The notes beneath the pieces were generated by a model. That model was not told where the DNA came from, made no database searches, and saw only the letters and a list, made by a program, of their open reading frames with translations. DNA of 64,000 bases, taken from positions 22,189,045 to 22,253,044 of the forward strand of contig NC_069127.1 in the NCBI RefSeq assembly GCF_026914265.1, given 5' to 3'. Each line of letters opens with the position of its first letter. Within the stretch, counting starts at the first letter, position 1. The DNA comes from Mya arenaria. Its lineage: Eukaryota; Mollusca; Bivalvia; Myida; Myidae. Made by a program: the position numbers and the translations under genes. Shown here piece by piece: positions 23,833 to 34,200 of the stretch.

Positions 23833-24035
23833 TAGTAGTAGCAGTAGTAGTAGTGATAGTAGTGGTGGTGGTGGTGGTGGTGGTGGTGGTGGCGGTGGCG
23901 GTAGCGGTAGTGGTGGTGGTATTAGTAGAAGTAGTATTAGTAGTAGCAGTCATAGTAGTAGTAGTAGTAGTGGTAGTTATAGTGGTAGAGGTAGGTGAAG
24001 CAGCAACAGCAGCAGCAGCAGCAACAGCAGCTATA
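23833..24035. repeat. (GTA/GTG)n and (AGC)n triplet repeats
   Basis: GTAGTAGTA, GGTGGTGGTGG, GGCGGTGGCGG and AGCAGCAGCAGC in sequence. The frames are poly-Val or poly-Thr/Ala and are not genes. Confidence 0.9.
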
Positions 24036-24104
24036 AACACTCGTTCATAGAACGGGGCGTATTTTAGAGTTACCTGTGGCGGGCGGGAGTCGTCTAGTAT
24101 GTTG

Positions 24105-24725
24105 TACGAACAATAACTTTAAAAGCCTTTGTCTAATGATCACCAAATTAGGGCAGAATGTGTATGGGCACAAATAACACAGACAAGTTCGATAACCAGC
24201 CATAATGATTAAGTCATTCGAGAGTTATCGCTCTTAAATTATATAATTTACCTACAATTGGTCTTGTCCGATCAAAAACTTTAGAATCCTTTGTCAATTC
24301 ATCACCAAATTTGGTCAGAAATGTGTATTAACATAATATTACATATCTATTTTAAGTTTGATAACCAACCGTATCGCTTAAGTCATTCAAAATTTATCGC
24401 CCCTTAATTATAGAAATTATCATCAAATGATCTTGTCCTAATAAGTTAATCACTTTAGAATCCTTTTTCCAATCATCACAAAATTTGGTCTGAATGTGTA
24501 TGCGCATTATATTTTAGATATGTTCGATAACCAGCCGTCATGCGAGAGTGATCACCCTTTAAATATAGATATTATCTGAAATTGATATTTTTCGGATCAA
24601 TAACTTAAGAAGCTTTTATCCAATCGTTACCATTTGGTCAGAATATGAGTGGCAAAAATATCTTTGTCAGGTTTGATATAACAAGCCATGTCGCCTCAGT
24701 CAATCTAGAGTTATTATCCTTGAAC
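24105..24725. repeat. About 180-bp tandem repeat, about 3.5 diverged units
   Basis: Each unit carries CTTTAGAATCCTTTGTC-like, ATCACCAAATTTGGTCAGAA, GTTCGATAACCAGCCGT and AGTCATTCGAGAGTTATCGC motifs, at about 24118, 24280, 24450 and 24605. Units differ by perhaps 20-25 percent, so the array is old. It resembles the minisatellite cores of the Pearl/Helitron-like elements at 45101 and 62154 in layout, but no ends were found. Confidence 0.7.
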
Positions 24726-25658
24726 TGGCGAAAGCTGTATTTAGTGTCCGCTCTATAAATTTGGCTTAACGTACCACCACCTTTTTTTCTTTCTTTTTTG
24801 TGGGGGAGGGGGGGGGGGGGTGTTTGGAAGCTGAACATAACTATGACCTACATTATTTAGAATAGAAACACAGATCTCAGCTTGTAAGTAAGACTGCCCA
24901 CTTCGTCTAACATGTGTTTTCATGAAATATACAATACGCATATTGTAAATGAAGACGAAAATGGTACCAAGCACTCTTGAACTACAGTGGAACTGATCCA
25001 AGTTGGAAATGGTTGTACATCATTATCCAAAACTGTCACGTTAATGGAATAAGGCAGATATATGATAACTGACACAATGACATGTGAATTTGAAGTAAAG
25101 CACTTACGGTTGATCTAACACTCGCACATCATGAATGAGATACTTGCAATTGTTTTATCTACCAATAAAATTGTAAATATAATGGCTGACATCGTGTCAT
25201 ATAGGCCGTGAGAGTGGAATACGGCTTATCACAGAACATAAAACTGGTATAAAATAGACAAAATTAGACATAACATTTGGGTTTATAAAGGTCTGCCCGC
25301 GCCTATAAGCTTCATCATAGCTTGACAAGTGGATATAAACAGTCTCTAGAGCGATATAAACAGTCTCTAGAGCGACAATAGAATTTAATAAACAGTCTCT
25401 TAGTAGAGCGACAATAGTATTTAATACGTAATAAAATATAAAATATTTAAGGGATAAACACATGTTTGATATTTAATTTTGAATCATATTCCTTACATAA
25501 CTTCATGCCTCTATGAAACCGGGTTAAGTTATTTATATACAAGTTGAGTTCACTCTAAATGTCTTTGCAAAACCTGTATTTATAAAACTAAAGAATATTA
25601 TTAGAAAGCAAAAGAAAAATACGTTAATTGACAATTAATTTGTATGGCCAACGCAAAC
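24726..25658. other. 3' flank of the ASB-type gene, no gene seen
   Basis: Contains a poly(G) tract at about 24808-24822 and a short tandem duplication, ATATAAACAGTCTCTAGAGCGA, at 25332-25375. Probably 3' UTR and downstream DNA of the gene ending at 25659. Confidence 0.5.
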
Positions 25659-28412
25659 TCAGTGATCATGCAGTTCTTCTATGTATAAATAATTTCTCAT
25701 CATTTCTGGAAGCGGCAAAAATTGCAGGTGGTGGTAAAATTGCCTCCCAAGATGGTGGCGAATCCACTTCCGGCACAGCTGTTTTAGCGTCTGCGCACTT
25801 GAACCGAATTCCGACCAATGTAAAAACTCCACATTCGTTTTTAACCAATCAGAAAATTCACCACGTTGTAAACACTCACGCACGTGACATTGATCATAAC
25901 CAGTCAAAATAAAGAATTTTATGACGTCAAACAGTTTCAAATCGAAGGCAAGTCTTGCTGGACAGTCCTCGGAGGTAGATGTGGCCGGACATTGAAAGGT
26001 GTCTACATGGCTGTAAGCTTTCAACAAAAGTCGAACAACTTCTATTTTCTTATTTTGAATGGCATACCATAGAGGAGTCCTGTTATAAATATCTGGCGCA
26101 TTTATGTCTGCTCCTCCATAAACTAGAGAGTTTATACAGTTTGGGTGGCCTTTAAATGACAATAAATGAAGGGCTGTCCTTTTGACAGAGTTGTTAGGTA
26201 TATTAACATCACAATTTGCCTCTACCAAGGCCTTTACCACGCCATCAAATCCTTCTGAAGCCGCCATTAGTATTGGAGTGATATTGTCTTTATCACGTGC
26301 ATCGGGATTCGCCCCCGCATCCAGTAATACCTGAAATCCTCGTGCTTTGTAGCACGTGTAATGTAGCGCAGTTATTCCTTCATTGTTTGCGGCATTTATA
26401 TCACAACCACCGGAAATCAGACTTTGAATGGCTATGTAATGTCCGCCAATAGCCGCTAGAATTAATGGTGTGTTACCCTCAGTGTTTCGGGCGTCCACCG
26501 CCACCCCGGCCTGTATCAGCAGATCCACACAGCGGCTGTAGCCGTTCTGGGCGGCAACGTGCAGGGGAAAGACCGACAGCTCTCCCCGGAAATTTTTCGC
26601 GCAGCCGCCTTCAAGCAGAACCTTCACGACTTCTGGTTTGTTATGTTTGACGGCGGTAATGAGCGGCGTATTACCAGCGGTGTTGACGAAATCTCCCTCA
26701 GCCCCGCCTTCCAGCAGAGCCTTGGCGCACTCCGCGAACCCTGAGGAAAAAACATTTGTGATTTAGTACACTTGCAAAAGGATATGCGCTAAAGTGTGAG
26801 ATCACGTGTATATATGTATGTATGTCAATCAAACCACCGCACCAACACCAGCTCTTAAGCCACAGCGGTTGCTGCTACTGCTACATCTATTTCTTACAAT
26901 TAAAAAATAATGAAAAATGCTTCTTTTGGAACAGTTTTAATATGTTTGTTTTCAAATGCGTTCAGATATGCATGTACTTGTGCTGGACAAAAGCCAAGGA
27001 AGCGCTTAACCGCATTTTCTTTTGGAATAAATATTTATAATTTATAAACTACTACAGATGCAAAGTTCAGTAAATGCCTGCACTTTTACAGCTAGGGTAA
27101 AGGAAGTCAACAGTACGCTTTTTGCGGCCTATTTTAGTGCGACTTTGAGTTGCCACGGGCATGGGCACGACGCTTCAGCTTTCAGGCGCTGTTCCTCTCT
27201 ATAGGGTTACAATGTAAGAAGTGTACGTACTTAGTTGTGTAAACTCTATGAGGTCGATGTATAGCTCGTTCCAGCTGACGGTTCCGGACATGGATACAAG
27301 GTGTTTCAGCAGCTAAGCGTTGCTACGCGCCACAATGTAAAAGTGAAGAAGTGTTCATATAAAGCAGCTTGCATTGGCGCGAGTTTGAGCTCCGGGTATA
27401 GATAGAAAGTGCTTCAGCACGCAGGCGTTGTCACTCCCAATAAGGCATGCTTTTGTATACTGTAGAAGGTAATGCACCAGTCAATTGTAACCACGCCCCC
27501 GCACCCCCCGGGTCCGGGGGTATACCGGGCATAGCAGGGGAAATGGGCCGTGTTTTCAGGTGGGCCCGCCGTGCCGGATGAATGCGGTGGTTTTGTCTTT
27601 TGTCTTCGCGCAAAATATAGCGGAGAATGGGCCTTACATAGGGTATCTGGGGTGCAGGGGCATTTGGCGGGGATTTTACCATCAGTTCGTACCCGCAGAC
27701 GGGGATTTTACCCGGGGTCCCCGCTAATCCCCGGACCTGGGGTGGCCGTGGTTACAATTGACTGGTGCGTAAGAGTCTACATACCCCGTTTCAAAGCCAC
27801 TGTGAGGGCGAGGTTTCGCTCATACCGGTACTTCAGCGTCCGCGCGATCGTACTCGCCAAGCTTAAGCGAATGACATTTGTAGAATGACCAAGGTGACAA
27901 GTGTTCATACCTAGTTTTGCAGCCTGTAAGAGGGCGTGATTAAGCTCCTTCCGGCTGACGGTCCCGGGCATGGACACGAGATGCTTCACCATCCACACGT
28001 TGTTGCTCGCAACCTGCTCACTTATACTGAAAACAGGAACATAATAGGATATTAACTTTTTCTATCTGACTGAACATACATCAGTTTGAAAAAAACAACA
28101 ACACTCAATTAAGATAGTTATCGTTAATCTCCCGGCTATAAGACAGCAGTGAGATGACAATATAAATAAATGTCGTAAATGATGCAAAATGCAATGACTA
28201 TAAATATATTATGATGTTTATACGCTGTAGCAGACTTGTGATACATGATACATGAACTAAATCAATAATGTGTATAAAACACATACGCTTACATGTCATA
28301 GAAACACGTCTTGAATGAATGAAATTTGATTGAAATAATGCAAATAATATTTAAATAGGAAACAAAATATTATAGTCTAATATTGAGTAAAAGTAGGCAC
28401 CTACCTACTCAT
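25659..28412 (-). CDS. Ankyrin-repeat and SOCS-box (ASB-type) protein, 3 coding exons
   Basis: Exons in transcript order: 28412-28405 (ATGAGTAG), 28026-27911, 26740-25659. All junctions are GT-AG and phases fit, giving 1206 nt and 401 aa. From about residue 35 there are some seven to eight ankyrin repeats with the usual TPLxxAA, VxxLLxxGAD pattern (NTPLILAAIGGHY, TPILMAASEGFD, RTALHLLSFKGH). Residues 359-401 form a SOCS box: LCRKWIRHHLG, then LPLPEMMRNYL. In ASB proteins the SOCS box recruits Elongin B/C and Cullin-5 while the ankyrins bind the substrate for ubiquitination. The tiny first exon is less certain: the frame stays open upstream of the ATG (VRAVECLVNVE) back to a TGA, so the gene could start further right. 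Intron 2 holds decayed copies of exon 2 and a MITE. The ASB subtype cannot be told. Confidence 0.85.
27105..27445 (-). pseudogene. Three decayed tandem copies of ASB exon 2
   Basis: Read on the minus strand, 27225-27330 gives LLKHLVSMSGTVSWNEL with a stop just before it, against MVKHLVSMPGTVSRKEL in the functional exon. About 27355-27440 gives NACVLKHFLSIPGA. 27128-27210 is a third, worse copy. All lie in the intron between functional exons 2 and 3. They are broken and would be skipped. Confidence 0.75.
27473..27769. mobile_element. Harbinger-like MITE, copy 3
   Basis: 297 bp, TIRs TGCACCAGTCAATTGTAACC and the inverse ending GACTGGTGCG, flanked by TAA at 27470-27472 and 27770-27772. It is inserted among the decayed ASB exon copies, so it arrived after, or together with, that duplication. 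Confidence 0.85.
27781..27851 (-). pseudogene. Fourth exon-like remnant of ASB exon 2
   Basis: Minus-strand reading ASTIARTLKYRYERNLAL ends at a donor-like GGGGTATG, as the true exon ends with AAACTAGGTATG. The similarity is weak but the frame end and donor position match. It lies next to the functional exon. Confidence 0.45.
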
Positions 28413-29059
28413 TTCCACGTTAACTAGGCATTCCACAGCACGTACAAGCACCTCATCAAGTACAGGTAACAGTCACAGCATTGGAGATGTAGATGTGTGT
28501 AGTTCTAGATCTGTGTGCATATCGTGGGGGTAAAAACAATTACAGATGTCGATACTTCCAGACTGGTTCCACAAAGCAGAATAGTTTTACCTGTGTTTTA
28601 CGCATTGTCAACGGGCCTAAAAATTAAGAAATTCCAGAACTGCTGTATAACCCAATAGAATTGTTCGTCCAATTTGTCTGAGCGTCGAAAATAATTTGCA
28701 TACTAAGCGGAATAGTTTAGTTCTTTTAATGGGGTCGTTTTATTATCATGTAGCTTTCAATTAACCAAACATCAATCGATCCGACATACAATAAAATGTT
28801 TTTGATCATTAAACTGAAGTGTTTCTCGCATGCACTTAGCACGGTCTTGCTTAAATCTTCACTGGGTACGGCTTGCAGTTATCCGGAAGTTATCTAATAG
28901 CCACTGCTCCACCACCACCCCAAAAAAATACACGAGCGGTGCGCGTGTGTGTAAACTGAGGTTAGTGGGTGAAGTAGCTGTTTTGTACCATGCTGTTACC
29001 AATACTACCTTCAATAACTACAGTACTATAATGTTTGTTTTTGTTTATTTGATTTATCA
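28413..29059. other. 5' flank of the ASB-type gene
   Basis: Holds the possible longer 5' coding sequence of the ASB gene (open frame to about 28475). Nothing else is recognised. Confidence 0.4.
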
Positions 29060-29495
29060 AGGTGTGCCCGCCCCCATTGGCTACATTATGGCTTGACACC
29101 GCCGTGACGCCATCTTACATTGTGTTTAAATGCCATAAGTGACATGAGATAGAAGTGACAGCAATTCGCAGTCAAATCCAGACATTGGAAGACTTGAAGA
29201 AACAGAGTGAGATACAAGAGATCCGGGTGCGATACCCTATCTCTTTGCGAAGAGACCTTTTGGTTCTTTAACGTGCTCTGTGTAAAGCACCGATACACGG
29301 GATACAACTTTCCTGGGTTGAACCAGTACTTAGTACGCCACTGTTCCAAGCACTACCCTTTAAATGCCGAGCGCCAGGCAAGGGAGCTACTTGTACCAGC
29401 TTTTAACGTCTTTCGGTATGACGCGGCCCGGGATCGAACACACGACCTCCCGCTCCGTAGTCGGACGCCTTAACCACAAGGCCACGGAGACGGTC
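29060..29495 (-). mobile_element. tRNA-derived SINE, near full length
   Basis: On the minus strand the head reads TGGCCTTGTGGTTAAGGCG (A-box-like) and later GTGTTCGATCCCG (B-box), as in a tRNA promoter. A body follows with GCCTGGCGC, TGGTTCAACCCAGG and AACGTTAAAGAACC-type sequence, running to about 29060. Parts of it recur at 9510-9797. It is about 430 bp, with no coding capacity; it would need a LINE partner to move. Confidence 0.75.
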
Positions 29496-29499
29496 CGGT

Positions 29500-31246
29500 A
29501 AAGTACATATAAATGAACAGCGTTGTAATTTATCCGCACGGTGGTTATAGCGGGGTTAAGCTCCGCCTACTGGTTACCGTTCTGATATGGGTGCAAATGC
29601 ATAGATGAAAACAATGCGGGGAGAGGAGGGATTTTCAGGCGGATTTTTTCCGTCTCCAAACATTGTATGTTAGTCCAAGATTCCATTAATAAATTGAGTT
29701 GAATAAATGACTTCATACACTTACATTAGATATCATACTGATTTTTCAGAATTCGTTCTTGTGGTCAGAAAACATAAAACCTACATATTAATACCGTATT
29801 AAGTTTCATGATATAAATACATTTTAATAAATATTTGTCAACAAAATTCTTTTATGGAGTTTATTTCAAAACATTGGTTTGTATGTGCAAAACAGCTCGT
29901 GATGGAATCAGATTTCAATAACATGAAATATCTGATATGCATTTCTTTTCATAAATGACAGTAATAAGTATAATGAAGAAAGTGGCATTCCCAATAAATA
30001 CAACACAAACAAAAGATCTGTCAATTAAATTGACTGGAAGAGGAAGTCTTATGAAATTTCTATGTTTGTGTTCTTTAAATCTTGTGGAAGTAATCTGATA
30101 TTGTGGTAATGAACATGACTTTGCATACATTTTCATACTAAAATATGTCAATTCATCTGCCCATAATTATTGTGGGATATGGAGGGGTTTTTATGATAAC
30201 TATTCAAAGTCTATTTTTTAAAGTTTTATTCCAAACTAAATTTAGATGAAGTTTTTACAGATCATTGTGTGAAATGAAGGGGTTTTTATCTATAGTAATT
30301 ATTGAAGGTTTATGTTTTGAAGTAATATTCCACACAAGATGTCAACTTGGTTCAGGTCATTGTGTATGGTGAAGGTTTTTCCTCATTAATTCTGTCTAAT
30401 CCACTACATGGTAATATTTATTACATGTAGATTGAATGTTTCCGATTCTTCATATATCACAATATACACTGATATCATTCATTAATGGCAATAGTGTTTC
30501 ACATGAGTGCATCTTGTACTCTGTTGCATGCCATGTTATATAAAAAGAAAGATTACTATTGAAAAACATAATCAAATAAAAAATCAGAAAAATAATCTAA
30601 CAGAACAGCCCTTTAAAGTACCGTAAAACTGACAAGGTTAACTAAGCGGGCATAATCAGCAGAAGCCCTCAAGCCCTGTACTGGTAAAATGTTTGCAGAA
30701 CTTTTTCAAATTCTGAATTTTAAATAGCTGGGCTTGTTAAAATTTTTGATGCCAAACACAATGTAAGAATTCAAGGTTGTTCATCCAAAAGTCTGATTTT
30801 AAAGACTTTAAATGGTGCAGAAAAAAATCTATGAAAGCTTTGTCAGTTTATGATGTCCATTTTATTCAACTACAATCAAAAACATATAAAAAAATCTACC
30901 TGTGTAGTACCAGGTTGGATTTATTTGCCATTCATTCATACAAATAGATAAATACAATACTTTCAATGAAACTTTATCCAACAACAATTATTTTCTCATT
31001 TAAAGCAATTAAATGGAGTGTTTTAGGCCAAAACAATACATACATTTACATGTAAATATCTACAAACATGTACATCAAGTTATACTAGTATAACAAATAC
31101 CACTTTCACAAGCTGTGACGTTCATTGGATCTGTGTACATGTTTGTATTCTGTAAAGTTAATAGTACCCACGATAAACATTTAACCAATTGTTTCAGTAT
31201 GTAAACTTTCAAATATACAAATTCCTGTATTCCAATTCCAGGCAGC
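29500..31246. repeat. Intergenic DNA with a short diverged tandem repeat
   Basis: No gene. From about 30174 to 30390 a unit of about 98 bp occurs twice and a bit (GGAGGGGTTTTTATGATAAC, GAAGGGGTTTTTATCTATAG, TTGTGTATGGTGAAGGTTTT). About 30650-30800 shares AGCCCTGTA, GGGCTTGTT and GTTCATCCAAAAGTCTGAT-like motifs with 33310-33450, so a diverged dispersed element is present twice. The 3' UTR of HTATSF1 probably fills the part next to 31247. Confidence 0.5.
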
Positions 31247-34200
31247 TCATGTGTTATCATCCATAGCCTCTCCCTGGCCTGATGAAGTCACTCCGTCCCC
31301 AGCACTGTTTCGATCCCCTGTGAGTCCACTGGGCCCTGCCCTCCCCAGGGACACACCATTGGTACTGGAGCTAACCTCGTCCATACTCTCACCACCTGAG
31401 CCTGAGACCTGCATACTGGTTCCTGAACTTGATCCAACAGTTTCCAAACTTGGTACTACAGCGCTAGAGCTACTAGCAGTGCTGACACCTGATATACGTT
31501 CACTAGAACTTGCTATTTGTGATATGACATTGTCAGTGTTCACACTCTCAGTAACTGTGTCATCTTTTGAACCACTGTCACCTGAGGAGCTAGCATTTGC
31601 CCCATTAGAAGAGCTAGCACTTAATCCGTCAGACGAACTAGCACTTAATCCACTAGATGAGCTAGCACTTGACCCACTAACAGAGCTAGCACTCAATCCG
31701 CTAGAACTAGCTGCAGAGTCCTCTACCTTAGTAGTTCCCGTAGCACTTAAAGAACCAGCCGCCGACTTAGATTTTGCCTCCTCCTCAGCTTCCAAAAACT
31801 CCGCCCACTTTTTCAACCGTGCCTCGCGTTCTGCCTCAGATTCCTGAACCTCGTACTTGGTTTGTCCATCCCAGACTGCAGCCAGGAGTCGACGAGGCCC
31901 AAGAAAACGCTGGTTCATGTACTCCACACACATATCAGCCATCTCAGCCTCTGCAAATGTGACCTGCACTACACCATCCTCATGGCGCTGTGAAAATAAA
32001 GTGTATACTTAATAGAGGGGTATATTTATATACTGTTTACATTATTTAGATTTAATAAACATATAAATTATTTCTATATAAAATCAAGAACACATTGCTC
32101 TTTAACAATTGTGATTCTTCATCCAGTCATGAACTACGGTATAAACCTCTCTGGGGCATCTTTGAATAACTTTAGATGAAAGCAGCTAGCAGCATGCATA
32201 TATGTACAGTGCAGATTTAAAACAAATAAAAACTGCATTCCAAGGTCTACAGCATGCTGCCTTATGGTAACCCACTTGACCAATGCCCCGGACAAGTAAA
32301 ACTGCTAAAGGTTAAGCTAAAACAAGTCAGGTTGGTCAATTTATTTCAAGATTGGGTGCAGGCAGAAAAAACAACATCGAAATGAAAATGATAAAAACAG
32401 TGCCAGGCTTTGTACCTACATTCAATCAAATTTATACACTTTGTATTAACATTGACATGATCATTGCATTATTGGACAATTATCTTCAAGGTAAAGAACA
32501 AAACAGCAACATGTCACATCTCGTAAAAACAATAAATTAACAACATTTTCGGGCACCTGCAAGTGGCTTTCGGCAAGTACAGTATTTAATCGGCAACAAG
32601 ATAAAAAAAAATTATCATGGAGACTAAACAAGGCATTGAGAATGCTTCTGAAGGCCTCAAAGCTGTTGACAGTGATCAGCTAAGTCAGCTGGTTCCATAG
32701 TATAATGATGGTCAGGAAGAAAAGTATGGAGGTACACACAGATGCCGCTTATTATACCTACATATGAAATGCTACTACTTACATCTTGAACGACAACCTT
32801 TTTCACCTCGCCATACTTGGTACATTCCGTCTGCATCTTGGATTTTAGCGCTTGAATCCTCACCGGATCATCCTGCAATGTCACAATTTTAGTGATCAAC
32901 AACATGTATGGTTTAAACTCATTTTTTCATTATTCTATTTCACTTTTTTTTATCTAACTCACAATTAAATTTAGCAAACGATGAAAGAAAAAGTAATAAC
33001 TACAGAAATCATGATCAATAAGTAGAGGATAATTGTTTGTTTCAGTGTAAGATCGTAATATATTTCAACGAGTTAATGGGTATCATCAAAAGCTACATTT
33101 CATAGCCAGGAGTGAAATATTTACTTCTAGTGTTCAAGAGCTTAAACTGAACTTTTTTTTTTTCTCCTTTTATTAATATTTTGTCTAAAAAGGATTTTAA
33201 ATGACAGATTATTGTAGATATTCAGAAAAGTGCGCCAAATTGTATGGAAACATAACATCATTTCGGAAATGACATCATGAAATTTGTGTCCCTGCCCTAT
33301 ATCAGTGGTCGAAATTAGCACAATCCCGCAAGCCCTGCACTTAAATTGTTTTCCGGGCTTGCTCAAGTTCTGGTTTTTATATAGAAGGGCTTGTTCAAAA
33401 ATGTATTGCCAAGCTCTTTTGTAAGAATTAGGGCTTGTTCATCCAAAAGACTAATGTCGATGACTGCTATATGTGCTGATGTTTGATTATAAATTGAGAG
33501 CAGGCTAAAAATACAAAACAGTGAAAATTATCAAAATGTTATTTGACTGTACAAATCTCTATAAACCACCAGAAAGCATTTGTTAAATATATACCTCAAA
33601 CTCTTTTGGATCAAACACGTTCTTAAGGATGACAACTTTCTCATGCTTCATTCTGGCCCCCCTCGGTTTTTCAGGACGCCAGTCGAACAATCTAAAATAT
33701 ACAGTACAGAATGTCAGTTAAGACATAATAGTTCTAATGTACCAGTACTGGTGATCAAACTTGAAAAAAACTGGAACTACTACTTATATGACAAATGATT
33801 TAATATTTATGTACATAAATTTCAAAATGATTTTGTCACCCTTGAGCAATACGTCAATATAGAAATTAATAGAAGCAGATATTGAGTTCTTGCGTGAAAG
33901 CTGCACTATCACAGATTGACCTTTTTTTTAGTTTTTGTTTCAGAATCAGCTGATTTGGGTATCAATGCCTTCAATGCAGTCAAGATAGAACATATCTCAA
34001 TTGTTTGGAAAACGGAAGAAATTTTCATTTTCCTTAAAGCATTAGTTATGCTTTTACCCATTAAACATCGATTTCCGCATTTAGATATAAAAACTTTGAT
34101 CTGATCTTTTGTCAGCAGTCTCGAGTCAAATCAAAACAAGTCAAAACGGTCAGTCTGTGAGAATGCAGCTTCAAGGTGACAAAATTTAAAAGTTTCAACA

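Noticed and set aside
23732-24050. Poly-Thr and poly-Val frames
   Set aside because: Triplet repeat translated on both strands; no splice or start context.
29400-29495. tRNA gene on the minus strand
   Set aside because: tRNA-like head only; it runs directly into a SINE body that recurs at 9510-9797.
31251-31847. 198-aa plus-strand frame
   Set aside because: Shadow of the Ser-rich HTATSF1 last exon, which is supported on the minus strand by splice phase and homology.
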